Program-made: the position numbers and the translations under genes
Notes under the pieces: model-generated
What the model was told of the DNA's origin: nothing
Seen by the model: only the letters and a program-made list of their open reading frames with translations
The model's database searches: none
Part shown: one piece after another, positions 34,498-42,663 of the stretch
Numbering within the stretch: the first letter of the stretch is position 1
How the letters are laid out: every line of letters starts with the position of its first letter
Assembly (NCBI GenBank): GCA_016712985.1
Contig: JADJQA010000043.1
Coordinates: 9,029-73,028, forward strand
Direction of reading: 5' to 3'
Source of the DNA: Sulfuritalea sp.
Lineage (GTDB): Bacteria > Pseudomonadota > Gammaproteobacteria > Burkholderiales > Rhodocyclaceae
Length of the DNA stretch: 64,000 nt

Positions 34498-34914
34498 TCA
34501 CGGCTCGGCCACTTCGAAACTGTGGCTGATCGCTGCGGTCTTGCCGAGCATGATCGACGCCGAGCAGTATTTCTCCGCCGAGAGTTTCACTGCGCGTTCG
34601 ACTGCCTCGGGCTTCAGGTTCTTGCCGGTCACCACGAAATGCATATTTATGCGGGTAAATACCTTCGGATCCATCTCGGCGCGCTCGGCCTGAAGCTTCA
34701 CTTCGCATCGGCTGACCTGATGGCGGCCGCGTTGCAGGATCAGGACAACATCGAAGGCCGTGCAGCCTCCGGCGCCGGCCAACAGCAGTTCCATGGGTCG
34801 TGGCGCCAGGTTGCGGCCGCCAGCCTCAGGCGCGCCATCCATGCAGACCAGATGCCCGCTACCGGTTTCGGCAACAAAGCTCATGCCTTCGTGCCAGCGC
34901 ACCGTGCAGTCCAT
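34498..34914 (-). CDS. OsmC family peroxiredoxin-like protein
   Basis: Organic-hydroperoxide reductase fold. From ATG 34914 (ribosome site AAGGGA) the protein has 138 residues. The two reactive cysteines are visible: GGCTAFDVVLIL and EKYCSASIML. It resembles the YhfA/OsmC-like branch. The last bases of the convergent coq7 gene form a short hairpin that separates the two. A longer reading upstream has no family match. Confidence 0.88.
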   Translation of the reverse strand: MDCTVRWHEGMSFVAETGSGHLVCMDGAPEAGGRNLAPRPMELLLAGAGGCTAFDVVLILQRGRHQVSRCEVKLQAERAEMDPKVFTRINMHFVVTGKNLKPEAVERAVKLSAEKYCSASIMLGKTAAISHSFEVAEP

Positions 34915-35273
34915 GTCTTTTGTCCCTTCAAGCGATAGCAGGCATTCTAGCGGCAGTGCCGAAATTCGGATGCGGCAGCGCACCAATGGATGGAGAAGCG
35001 CTGTGCTGGCAAGTGGATATGGCAACCCAAAAAAGATATTGCATTGCAGCAACAAGCGGTGCAAGAATTCCTGTAAGCGAACACCAAATGACGCGTCAAG
35101 GAATCCAGGCAGATACTGTTTGACCCCTGTCTCCTCCATAGGTTTGGATTAAGCGCAACCCGATTCGGGTAGCGCTTTTTTTCGGTTTGTCGGCGCTGTT
35201 GATTGCCCTTCTGGCTCTGGGGGTGCGGTTTGACAGGGCCACGGAAGGTCTGTACGATTCGCGCCCTTCGGCG
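34915..35273. other. Intergenic stretch with an orphan plus-strand terminator
   Basis: 359 bases between osmC (minus) and the tRNA genes. No coding frame is convincing. A plus-strand terminator at 35151-35182 has no visible gene in front of it on the same strand. Weak promoter-like hexamers TTGCAT and AAGAAT with an 18-base spacer occur around 35040-35070. Confidence 0.45.
35151..35182 (+). terminator. Intrinsic terminator with no upstream gene on its strand
   Basis: The stem AAGCGC-AACCCGA pairs with TCGGGT-AGCGCTT and is followed by seven T residues. No T-run exists in the other direction, so it stops rightward transcripts before the tRNA genes. The nearest plus-strand gene, coq7, ended 665 bases earlier. 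Confidence 0.75.
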
Positions 35274-35349
35274 GGGTCGGTAGCTCAGTCGGTAGAGCAG
35301 CGGACTTTTAATCCGTTGGTCGCGAGTTCGAATCTCGCCCGACCCACCA
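35274..35349 (+). tRNA. tRNA-Lys (anticodon TTT)
   Basis: 76-base cloverleaf with CCA encoded. Acceptor stem GGGTCGG/CCGACCC, D-arm with the AGCTCAGTCGGTAGAGC consensus, anticodon loop CTTTTAA, T-loop GTTCGAATC. Discriminator A. Confidence 0.97.
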
Positions 35350-35372
35350 GCCTGAGATATAATTCCCGATTA

Positions 35373-35448
35373 GGGTTGTTAGCTCAGTTGGTAGAGCAGC
35401 GGACTCTTAATCCGTAGGTCGAGTGTTCGAGCCACTCACAGCCCACCA
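35373..35448 (+). tRNA. tRNA-Lys (anticodon CTT)
   Basis: 76-base cloverleaf with CCA encoded, 23 bases after the first. Acceptor GGGTTGT/ACAGCCC with one G-U pair, anticodon loop CTCTTAA, T-loop GTTCGAGCC. A strong terminator follows. The pair covers both lysine codons. Confidence 0.96.
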
Positions 35449-35452
35449 ACTA

Positions 35453-35491
35453 AAAACGCCGAATCAACGAGTTATGTTGATTCGGCGTTTT
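35453..35491 (+). terminator. Strong intrinsic terminator after the tRNA pair
   Basis: Perfect 16-bp stem (35453-35468 with 35476-35491, AAAACGCCGAATCAAC and complement) around a 7-base loop. A and T runs on both sides make it potentially bidirectional. Confidence 0.85.
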
Positions 35492-35624
35492 GTTTCCGCC
35501 TTGCCGGTGCGTGGCACGGCCGCCTACAAGGCAGGCAACTGGCGACGCGCGCCGGTGCATTACGCAAGCCAGCGCCAAGAAGTCGGCAGGCGACTGTCTC
35601 GGCGCCGGTCTTGAGCCGCGGGAC

Positions 35625-35843
35625 TTACTTCAGTGCATCGCTGAGATCCTTGTCGCCGATCTTCCCTGACCTGTGCAGCCAAAGCAGAATCGCCAACGGT
35701 TTGGGGATGTTGCGACCGGATTCATACCGGGAACCACCCGACTGTGTGACACCATACCTCGCCCAAAAATCCTTCTGATTGAGGCTTTCCTTCTTGCGAT
35801 CCGTCGCGATGTCACTGAAATCAAGTTTCTTCTTTCGGGCCAT
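35625..35843 (-). CDS. Small helix-turn-helix protein
   Basis: A 72-residue basic protein from ATG 35843 with a strong ribosome site (AGGAGGA). After a charged N-terminus (MARKKKLDFSDIATDRK) comes a helix-turn-helix-like motif, LNQKDFWARYGVTQSGGSRYESGR, like the DNA-binding domain of XRE regulators. The C-terminal helix is hydrophobic (AILLWLHRSGKI). Such single-domain proteins are common in the Rhodocyclales; target and partner are unknown. Confidence 0.75.
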   Translation of the reverse strand: MARKKKLDFSDIATDRKKESLNQKDFWARYGVTQSGGSRYESGRNIPKPLAILLWLHRSGKIGDKDLSDALK

Positions 35844-35999
35844 GACGTCCTCCTGCTGTTGGGTGGGCAAGCCGACATGCTATCGTTTTTTTTGAATCTC
35901 TGCTAGAACTTGGGCCGCACAATGGCGCATGGTCGTGGCGCGGTTCATCCGCCGCCCGATTCATGCTTCCAGCTTTCGCATGATCGCGCGCATTGCCAA

Positions 36000-37079
36000 T
36001 CATGATGCAACCGCGATCACCAGGCCGAGCAGCAGCAACAACAGGCCGCGCACTCCGCCCCAGCGGCAGAGCCTGGCACGCAAGGACAGGTGCCATGGCC
36101 CCTGCGCACCGGGCCGCAGCCAGACCGGCAGAAGGTGGGCGGCGGCCCCGCTCACCAGCGGGAGCAGAAACGCGATGACAAAACCTCCGACTGCGGCACG
36201 CGCCGGCAGCCAGCCAAAACCATGGCCGACACCGAATGGCAGCAGGCCGAGCAAGCCCAGTGTCGCGGCTGCCAGGGAGGGCGCCGCGCCATGCGTTTGC
36301 AACAGGGCACTGCCAAACCGCGACAGCCAGGCGCGCAACATCCGCAGGACAACAAAGGCATAAGCGCTGGCGCCCAGCAGTGCAACAGCCGAAGCGACGC
36401 TGGAAACCGATGCCGTCGGCATGGAAGAGGTGCCGACGGCGATCAGCAGCGCGCCGGCCAGCGCCCACTTGAGGTCTCGCCGCAGACGCAACGCGGCATC
36501 GGGGTCGGCCTGGCCCAGGCAGGTCGGCAGCAAGACCTGCAGCGTGCCCAACGCAGCAAGTCCGACAAAGCCGAGCAAATTTGCGTGCAGGTGAAACAGG
36601 CGCAGGCTATTGCGCTGGGCGGGGAACGCCGGCATCAGCAAGACCGCCAGCAGTGCCAGCAGCAGAAAGCCGAGCGCGGCCAGATACCAGTCGAGGCCCC
36701 GATGGCGCGGCCCGAACATCCGGCGTGTCCGATCCAGGGTCCAGCCGCCAAGGCCCAGTGCCGCAAGCCCGCCCAGAATTGCCGCCAGATTCAGTCCGTT
36801 CCGCGAATGGTCGCCGGCGAACGCCAGAACCGCCACCAGTCCTGCCGCCCACGCCAGCAACGGCGGCCACCACGCCGCAAAGCCGGGCGCGGTGCTGCGC
36901 GTCAGGACCGGTACAAAATAACCCATAGCCGCCAGAATCAGCGGCAGCACCCCCAGCGCGAAGGCCATGTGAGCAGCGAGTTGCGGTGCAGCCAGTCCCG
37001 TGACCAGCAACACGCCTGCCGCCGCCAGCGCCAGCAGGGCTGCAACGGCCAGCAATGGCAACAGCGTGGGACGCGACAT
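36000..37079 (-). CDS. Polytopic inner-membrane protein, possibly haem-copper oxidase/NnrS-like fold
   Basis: A 359-residue, Ala/Leu-rich protein with about ten to twelve membrane segments and hardly any soluble part. Conserved-looking histidines sit in membrane segments: AHMAFALGVLPLILAAMGYF, FHLHANLLGFVGLAALG and SGAAAHLLPVWL. The spacing recalls NnrS and subunit I of haem-copper oxidases, which use such histidines for haem, but I cannot assign it. It lies next to the cytochrome c maturation operon on the other strand, which fits a haem-linked role. An unspecific call. Confidence 0.6.
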   Translation of the reverse strand: MSRPTLLPLLAVAALLALAAAGVLLVTGLAAPQLAAHMAFALGVLPLILAAMGYFVPVLTRSTAPGFAAWWPPLLAWAAGLVAVLAFAGDHSRNGLNLAAILGGLAALGLGGWTLDRTRRMFGPRHRGLDWYLAALGFLLLALLAVLLMPAFPAQRNSLRLFHLHANLLGFVGLAALGTLQVLLPTCLGQADPDAALRLRRDLKWALAGALLIAVGTSSMPTASVSSVASAVALLGASAYAFVVLRMLRAWLSRFGSALLQTHGAAPSLAAATLGLLGLLPFGVGHGFGWLPARAAVGGFVIAFLLPLVSGAAAHLLPVWLRPGAQGPWHLSLRARLCRWGGVRGLLLLLLGLVIAVAS

Positions 37080-37352
37080 CTGTGGATTGTAAAGGCCGCG
37101 CCCCCGTGCGACAGTCGCTCACCATGTCCGCCACCCCCGTCCCGCGCGCCGGGTTGGTATTGCTCGGTACGCTTTCTCCAGGATGGGTTTCAATTGGCCC
37201 GTAATGAAAGTCGTCATCGAGGCTTCGCACTGGCAGGACTTCGCGGCCCCGGTGTTGGTTCTCACGACGATTGCGACGGTGCTGTTACGGGCACGACGGC
37301 TGACTTGACCGCGCGCAAGCCGCAGGGAAACGGTTTCGGGCACAATCGGCCC

Positions 37353-37952
37353 ATGCTCAATGTTTCAGGTCTCGCCTGTTCGCGCGGTGAACGCCGCCTG
37401 TTTGCTGACGTCGGCTTTTCGCTCGCCGCAGGCGAGTGGCTGCATGTCCAGGGCGAAAACGGCGCCGGCAAGACCAGCCTGATGCGCCTGCTGGTCGGCC
37501 TCTCGCCGGCCGATGCCGGCGAGATACGCTGGCGCGATGAACCGACACCCTCGCCCGAATTCCGCCGCGAGTTGATCTATCTTGGACACCATGCCGCGGT
37601 CAAGGAAGACCTGACGCCGCTGGAAAACCTGCGTCTGGCCGCCGCGCTGGATGGCATCGCACTCGACGAGCGCGCATCCCTGGCCGCCCTGATCCGGCTT
37701 GGCCTGCGCGGCCGCGAAGACCTGCCGGTGTGCGTGCTGTCGGCTGGCCAGAAGCGGCGCGTGCTGCTGGCCCGGTTGCTGACCCGTCCTGCCCTGTTGT
37801 GGGTGCTCGACGAAGCCTTCAATGCGCTCGATGCCCCTGCGGTGAAGCTGCTCGGCGAGCTGATTGCCGAGCATTTGTCGGCAGGCGGTATGGCGATATT
37901 GACCAGTCACCAGGCGCTGCCCGTGCCGGGCGGCAAGGCGCTGGTGCTATGA
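37353..37952 (+). CDS. ccmA: Cytochrome c maturation ATP-binding protein CcmA
   Basis: ABC ATPase of the CcmABCD complex that releases haem-charged CcmE. From ATG 37353 it has 199 residues: Walker A GENGAGKTSLM (about residues 35-45), signature VCVLSAGQKRRV and Walker B LLWVLDEAF. Longer readings extend upstream but lack conservation. It starts the nine-gene system I operon ccmABCDEFGHI (37353-44413), in which adjacent genes mostly overlap by a few bases. Confidence 0.95.
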   Translation: MLNVSGLACSRGERRLFADVGFSLAAGEWLHVQGENGAGKTSLMRLLVGLSPADAGEIRWRDEPTPSPEFRRELIYLGHHAAVKEDLTPLENLRLAAALDGIALDERASLAALIRLGLRGREDLPVCVLSAGQKRRVLLARLLTRPALLWVLDEAFNALDAPAVKLLGELIAEHLSAGGMAILTSHQALPVPGGKALVL

Positions 37953-38614
37953 ACGCCCTGCTGGCTACCGTCCGCCGCGATCTGCTGCTGGCGCTAAGGC
38001 GCAAGAGCGAGGTGCTGACCGCCGTATTCTTCTTCGTCATCGTCACCAGCCTGTTCCCGCTCGGTATCGGACCGGAGCCGGTGCTGCTGAAGAAGATTGC
38101 ACCCGGCATCCTTTGGGTCGCCGCGCTGCTGGCGACGCTGCTCGGCCTGCCCCGCCTGTTTGCCGCCGATCACGTGGATGGCACGCTGGAGCAGATGGTC
38201 CTGTCGCCCTCTCCGCTGGGGCTGCTGGTTGCCGGTAAAATACTGGCCCACTGGCTGTTGTGCGGTTTGCCGCTGGTGCTGCTGGCGCCCGTGCTCGGGT
38301 TGCAGTTCGATCTGGATGCCTCGGCATTGGTCATTCTGACGCTGGCGCTGCTGCTCGGCACACCCCTGCTGTCCCTGATTGGTGCGATCGGCGCTGCGCT
38401 GACCCTGGGAGTGCGCGGCGGCGGGGTGTTGCTGGCGCTGCTGGTGCTGCCGCTCTACATTCCGGCGCTGATCTTCGGCGCGGGGGCGGTGGAAGCCCAC
38501 ATCGCCGGTCTCGGCGCCGGTGGGCATTTGTCCCTGCTGGCGGCGATGCTCGCGCTGGCCGTATTTTTCGCGCCGTGGGCGACCACGGCCGCCTTGAGGA
38601 TTGCACTGGAATGA
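37949..38614 (+). CDS. ccmB: Haem exporter membrane subunit CcmB
   Basis: Six-helix membrane subunit of the CcmAB ABC transporter. The 221-residue protein begins MNALLATVRRDLLLALRRKS, as do its homologues, and contains the LEQMVLSPSPLGLLVAGK block. It overlaps ccmA by four bases (ATGA) and ccmC by four bases. No abnormality seen. Confidence 0.94.
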   Translation: MNALLATVRRDLLLALRRKSEVLTAVFFFVIVTSLFPLGIGPEPVLLKKIAPGILWVAALLATLLGLPRLFAADHVDGTLEQMVLSPSPLGLLVAGKILAHWLLCGLPLVLLAPVLGLQFDLDASALVILTLALLLGTPLLSLIGAIGAALTLGVRGGGVLLALLVLPLYIPALIFGAGAVEAHIAGLGAGGHLSLLAAMLALAVFFAPWATTAALRIALE

Positions 38615-39351
38615 GGCAGTCGGTCATCCACTGGTTCAGGTTTGCCAGCCCGCAGAGCTTCTATCCGCTCGCCGGGCGAATGATCCCGTGGTTCTGGGCC
38701 GCCACCGCCGCCTTCGGCATCGCCGGGCTGTGGATTTCCTTCTTCGTCGCGCCGACCGATGCGCAGCAGGGCGAGGGCTACCGGATCATCTTCATCCATG
38801 TGCCGGCCTCGTGGATGTCGATGTTCCTCTACCTGGTGATGGCCTTCTGGGCCGGACTCGGGCTGGCGCTGAATACGCGCTTATCGGGCATGATGGCGCA
38901 GGCGCTGGCCCCCACCGGAGCCCTGATGGCGGCGCTGTCCCTGTGGACCGGCGCCCTGTGGGGCAAGCCGATGTGGGGCGCGTGGTGGGTGTGGGATGCG
39001 CGGCTGACCTCCGAGCTGCTGCTGCTCTTCCTGTACCTGGGCTTCATGGCGCTGCAGGCGGCCATAGACGATCCGCGCCGTGCCGACAAGGCCGGGGCGA
39101 TCCTGGCGCTGGTCGGCGTGGTCAATATCCCGATCATCTATTTCTCGGTGAAGTGGTGGAACACGCTGCATCAGGGCTCGACCATCAACCTGACCAAGGC
39201 GCCCTCGATGGCGCAGACCATGCTCTGGGGCATGCTGCTGATGGCGCTGTGTTTCTGGATGTACTCGATCGCGGTGGCGCTGACCAGGGTGCGCGCCATC
39301 ATCCTCGAACGCGAGCGACACACGGAATGGGTCAAGCATGCATTGGAATAG
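38611..39351 (+). CDS. ccmC: Haem lyase subunit CcmC
   Basis: Loads haem onto CcmE at the periplasmic face of the membrane. From ATG 38611 the protein has 246 residues, six membrane segments and the haem-binding WWD motif WGAWWVWDARLTSELLL, flanked by the conserved histidines in IFIHVPASWMSM and WWNTLHQG. It overlaps ccmB (ATGA) and ccmD (14 bases). Confidence 0.95.
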   Translation: MRQSVIHWFRFASPQSFYPLAGRMIPWFWAATAAFGIAGLWISFFVAPTDAQQGEGYRIIFIHVPASWMSMFLYLVMAFWAGLGLALNTRLSGMMAQALAPTGALMAALSLWTGALWGKPMWGAWWVWDARLTSELLLLFLYLGFMALQAAIDDPRRADKAGAILALVGVVNIPIIYFSVKWWNTLHQGSTINLTKAPSMAQTMLWGMLLMALCFWMYSIAVALTRVRAIILERERHTEWVKHALE

Positions 39352-39532
39352 CGTCGCGGAGTTTTTCGCCATGGGCGGTTACGCGCTGTACGTCTGGGGC
39401 AGCTTCGGCGCCTGCGCGCTGTTGATGATCGCGGAACCTTTGCTGGCACGGCGGCGTCTCAGCGAAGTTCGCCGGAGCCTGATCCGCGAACGGCTCGCCG
39501 ACGAACTGGAACTCCAGCAAAAATCCCAATGA
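39338..39532 (+). CDS. ccmD: Haem exporter accessory protein CcmD
   Basis: A 64-residue single-pass membrane protein needed to release holo-CcmE. One membrane segment (about residues 14-34, GYALYVWGSFGACALLMIAE) and a charged C-terminal helix with arginines, as in the family. It overlaps ccmC by 14 bases and ccmE by four. Confidence 0.9.
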   Translation: MHWNSVAEFFAMGGYALYVWGSFGACALLMIAEPLLARRRLSEVRRSLIRERLADELELQQKSQ

Positions 39533-39957
39533 AAGCCAGACAAAAACGCATCGCCCTGATAGTCGGCGGGCTCGCCTCGCTGGCTGTGGCCGCCGGGCTG
39601 GCGCTCAATGCGCTGGACAGCAACATCGCGCTCTACGTCACGCCCTCGGAAGTGGCCGCCGGCAAATCGCCGCAAGGCAAGGCCTTCCGCATCGGCGGAC
39701 TGGTCAAGGAAGGCTCGGTCGAGCGCCAGGACATGACGGTGCGCTTCGTCATCACCGACACCGTCAAGGAAATCCCCGTCGCGTATACCGGCATCCTTCC
39801 CGACCTGTTCCGCGACGGCAAAGGCGCCGTGGTGCAAGGCCGGCTGGGCGGCGACGGCATTTTTGCCGCTACTGAAGTGCTTGCCAAACATGATGAAAAC
39901 TACATGCCCCCCGAAGCCAAACACGCGATAGACCAGGCGCAGAAAGGGAAGCCATGA
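39529..39957 (+). CDS. ccmE: Haem chaperone CcmE
   Basis: Periplasmic membrane-anchored chaperone that binds haem covalently through a histidine and passes it to CcmF. The 142-residue protein has an N-terminal anchor, the OB-fold body (FRIGGLVKEGSVERQ) and the haem-binding His in LAKHDENYMP. A 112-base gap with two hairpins separates it from ccmF. Confidence 0.95.
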   Translation: MKARQKRIALIVGGLASLAVAAGLALNALDSNIALYVTPSEVAAGKSPQGKAFRIGGLVKEGSVERQDMTVRFVITDTVKEIPVAYTGILPDLFRDGKGAVVQGRLGGDGIFAATEVLAKHDENYMPPEAKHAIDQAQKGKP

Positions 39958-39969
39958 CATTCCCCCCAT

Positions 39970-40018
39970 CCCCCTTTCCGGGAAAGGGGGCGATTTCGGT
40001 TCCCCCGGCAAGCCGGGG
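39970..40018. repeat. Two GC-rich hairpins between ccmE and ccmF
   Basis: Perfect stems 39970-39979/39981-39990 (CCCCCTTTCC/GGAAAGGGGG) and 40003-40008/40013-40018 (CCCCGG/CCGGGG), joined by cgatttcGGTTC. The same order and the GGTTC linker occur at 6022-6072, suggesting one repeat family. Confidence 0.5.
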
Positions 40019-40033
40019 TCCGGTGATTGGACG

Positions 40034-40066
40034 GCTTCTTCCTTGGGGCGGCCCGGCGGAGGAAGC
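40034..40066 (+). promoter_or_regulatory. Hairpin covering the ccmF ribosome-binding site
   Basis: GCTTCTTCC (40034-40042) pairs with GGAGGAAGC (40058-40066) over nine bases with one G-U pair. The right arm is the ccmF ribosome site, three bases before the ATG. Such a fold could limit translation of ccmF. Confidence 0.4.
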
Positions 40067-40069
40067 GCC

Positions 40070-42012
40070 ATGACCCCCGAACTCGGGCACTTCGCCCTGA
40101 TCCTTGCTTTTGTCGTTTCCGTGTTGCAGGGGGTTCTGCCGCTGATCGGCGCACAACGAGGACAAACGCAATGGATCGCGCTGGCGCGGCCGGCAGCGCA
40201 AACCCAGTTCCTGCTGATTGCGATCGCCTTCGCCTGCCTCGCGCAGAGCTTTCTCGCCAACGATTTCTCGGTGAGCTACGTCGCCAACCATTCCAACACC
40301 CAGTTACCTGCGCTGTACCGCTTCGCTGCCGTCTGGGGCGGGCACGAGGGCTCGCTGCTGTTGTGGGTGCTGATGCTCTCCGGCTGGGCCGCCGCGGTGT
40401 CGCTGGCCTCGCGCCAGTTGCCCGAGATAATGGTCGCGCGCGTGCTCGCGGTGCTGGGACTGGTCGGCATCGGCCTGCTGGCCTTCATCCTGTTTACCTC
40501 CAACCCCTTCGAGCGCATGCTGCCCGCCGCCGCCGAAGGGCGCGACCTCAACCCCTTGCTGCAGGACCCCGGCCTGGTCTTTCATCCGCCGATGCTGTAC
40601 ATGGGTTACGTCGGCTTCTCGGTGGCCTTCGCCTTCGCCATCGCCGCGCTGATTTCCGGCCGGCTCGACGCGGCCTGGGCGCGCTGGTCGCGGCCGTGGA
40701 CCACGGCGGCCTGGGTCTTTCTCACCTTCGGCATCGCGCTGGGCAGTTGGTGGGCATATTACGAGCTGGGCTGGGGCGGCTGGTGGTTCTGGGATCCGGT
40801 CGAAAATGCCTCCTTCATGCCCTGGCTGGTCGGCACCGCGCTGATCCATTCGTTGGCCGTGACCGAGAAGCGCGGCGCGTTCAAGAACTGGACCGTGCTG
40901 CTGGCCATCGCCGCGTTCTCGCTGTCCTTGCTGGGCACCTTCCTGGTCCGCTCCGGCGTACTCACGTCGGTGCATGCCTTCGCCACGGACCCGCGGCGCG
41001 GCGTGTTCATCCTGGCGCTGCTCGCCGTCGTGGTCGGCAGTTCGCTGTGGCTGTTTGCCTGGCGCGCACCCAAGGTCAGCGCCGGCGGAGCCTTCGGTCT
41101 CGTCTCGCGCGAAACCATGCTGCTGATGAACAACGTGCTGCTGGTCGTTGCCGCCGGCAGTGTGTTGCTCGGCACCTTGTATCCGTTGCTGATCGATTCG
41201 CTCGGCATGGGCAAGATTTCGGTGGGGCCGCCGTATTTCAATTCGGTGTTCGTGCCGGTCATGGTGCCGTTGTTGCTGCTGATGGCCGTCGGGCCCATGG
41301 CGAACTGGAAGCACGCCGACCTCAAGGCCATCGCGCGCCGCCTGCGTGTGAGCTTGGCGCTCGCCGTCGGCGCCGGCATCGCCATGCCGCTGTTGATGGG
41401 GGCGTGGACGCCGCTTACTGCGCTGAGCTCGCTGCTTGCGGTATGGATCGCCGCCAGCGGCGTGTTCCAGATCATCGAGCGCCTGAAGACGGGCCGGCCC
41501 GCGGCCTCGTTCTGGGGCATGCAGCTCGCGCATTTCGGCATTGCGGTGTTCGTCATCGGCGTGGCGATGGTCGGCGGCTACCAGGAAGAAAGGACGTGCG
41601 CATGGAGCCCGGCGATACCGTCCAGGTCGGCGGTTACGGCTTTCGCCTGGTCGACGTGAAAGTCGCTCCCGGTCCCAACTATCGGGCCTCGGTGGGGACC
41701 GTCGAGCTGTCGAAGGACGGCCGCGTGCTGAAGACCCTGCATCCCGAAAAGCGCCAGTACTTCTCGTCGCAAATGCCGATGACCGAAGCCGCGATCGACG
41801 CCGGCCTGACGCGGGACGTGTATGTCTCGCTCGGCGAGCCGCTCGACGACAAGGGCGCCTGGAGCGTGCGGGTCTACTACAAGCCCTTCGTCGACTGGAT
41901 CTGGGGCGGCTGCCTGTTGATGGCCCTGGGCGGTTTCATGGCCATGCTCGACCGGCGTTACCGCTTGCGTGCAAGAGTCGGCGCCGGCCATACGGCGGGA
42001 GTTCCGGCGTGA
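40070..42012 (+). CDS. ccmF: Haem lyase CcmF, frameshifted at 41592
   Basis: Large membrane protein that attaches haem from CcmE to apocytochrome c. From ATG 40070 the first 510 residues carry about twelve membrane segments, the WWD motif GGWWFWDPVENASFMPWL and conserved histidines (FHPPMLYMGYVG, SVHAFATDPRRG). At VGGYQEER the frame is lost; the continuation (DVRMEPGDTVQVGGYGF to the C-terminal membrane helix) is in another frame. One missing G at 41592-41593 explains it, giving about 647 residues. The intact rest of the operon argues against a true loss. Confidence 0.93.
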
Positions 42013-42533
42013 AGCGCTTCCTGATCCCGCTGGCCGCGTTCTGCGTGCTGGTGATCTTCCTCGCCATCGGCCTGACGCGCGATCCGCGCGACGTGCCCTC
42101 GCCGCTGAAGGACAAGCCGGCGCCCGCCTTCCGGCTGCCGCAACTGGCCGCCGCCGAAAAGAGCTTCTCGCCGGAGGACATGAAGGGCAAGGTCTGGCTG
42201 TTCAACGTCTGGGCTTCCTGGTGCGTCTCCTGCCGGCAGGAACACCCGCTGCTGGTGGCGTTTGCGAAGGAGGGCAAGGTGCCCGTCGTCGGCCTCAATT
42301 ACAAGGATCAGCTTGGCGATGCGAAGAACTGGCTGGCCAGGTTCGGCGACCCCTACGTGCTTTCCGCAGTCGACGCCGACGGCCGCGTCGGCATCGATTA
42401 CGGCGTCTATGGCGTGCCGGAAACCTATGTCATCGACAAGGCCGGCATGATACGTATGAAGCATACCGGGCCGATCACCCCGGAGTCGCTGCAGAAGCAG
42501 ATCCTGCCGCTGGTCGCCGAGTTGTCGAAATGA
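42009..42533 (+). CDS. ccmG: Thiol-disulfide oxidoreductase CcmG (DsbE)
   Basis: Membrane-anchored thioredoxin that reduces apocytochrome cysteines before haem attachment. From GTG 42009 it is 174 residues: N-terminal anchor (about residues 4-24), then thioredoxin fold with active site WASWCVSCRQEH. The GVYGVPETYVIDKAG cis-proline block is intact. The start overlaps the ccmF stop. Confidence 0.94.
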   Translation: MKRFLIPLAAFCVLVIFLAIGLTRDPRDVPSPLKDKPAPAFRLPQLAAAEKSFSPEDMKGKVWLFNVWASWCVSCRQEHPLLVAFAKEGKVPVVGLNYKDQLGDAKNWLARFGDPYVLSAVDADGRVGIDYGVYGVPETYVIDKAGMIRMKHTGPITPESLQKQILPLVAELSK

Positions 42534-42561
42534 AGTTGCTCACCTTGTCGGAGACAACCCT

Positions 42562-42663
42562 CTTTCGACGCAGAGGGCGCAGAGGACGCAGAGGAAAGGC
42601 GCCCGTTCAACGAATTGGGTTTTCTCTGCGCTCTCTGCGTCTTTGCGCTCTCTGCGTTGAAAG
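42562..42663. repeat. Inverted-repeat element with CGCAGAG units at the ccmG-ccmH junction
   Basis: Left arm 42562-42597 (repeats of CGCAGAGG) faces right arm 42621-42663 (repeats of CTCTGCG); most bases pair over about 36 positions around a 23-base loop. Such CGCAGAG-unit palindromes occur between genes in various environmental proteobacteria. Here it interrupts the expected overlap of ccmG and ccmH and reads into the ccmH signal peptide. Confidence 0.65.

Noticed and set aside
35090..35150. Degenerate tRNA or tmRNA 3' end before the orphan terminator, suggesting an attachment site
   Set aside because: The TTTGACCCC and CTCCTCCA words look suggestive, but no T-arm or acceptor stem can be formed.
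37124..37308. Two very short overlapping plus-strand frames (26 and 34 codons) before ccmA, the second with a hydrophobic stretch
   Set aside because: No ribosome site and no recognisable family; more likely part of the ccmA leader.
36090..37352. Very long plus-strand frame (Gln/Arg-rich) in front of ccmA
   Set aside because: It is the antisense of the membrane-protein gene at 36000-37079; its content is the usual shadow of a GC-rich gene.
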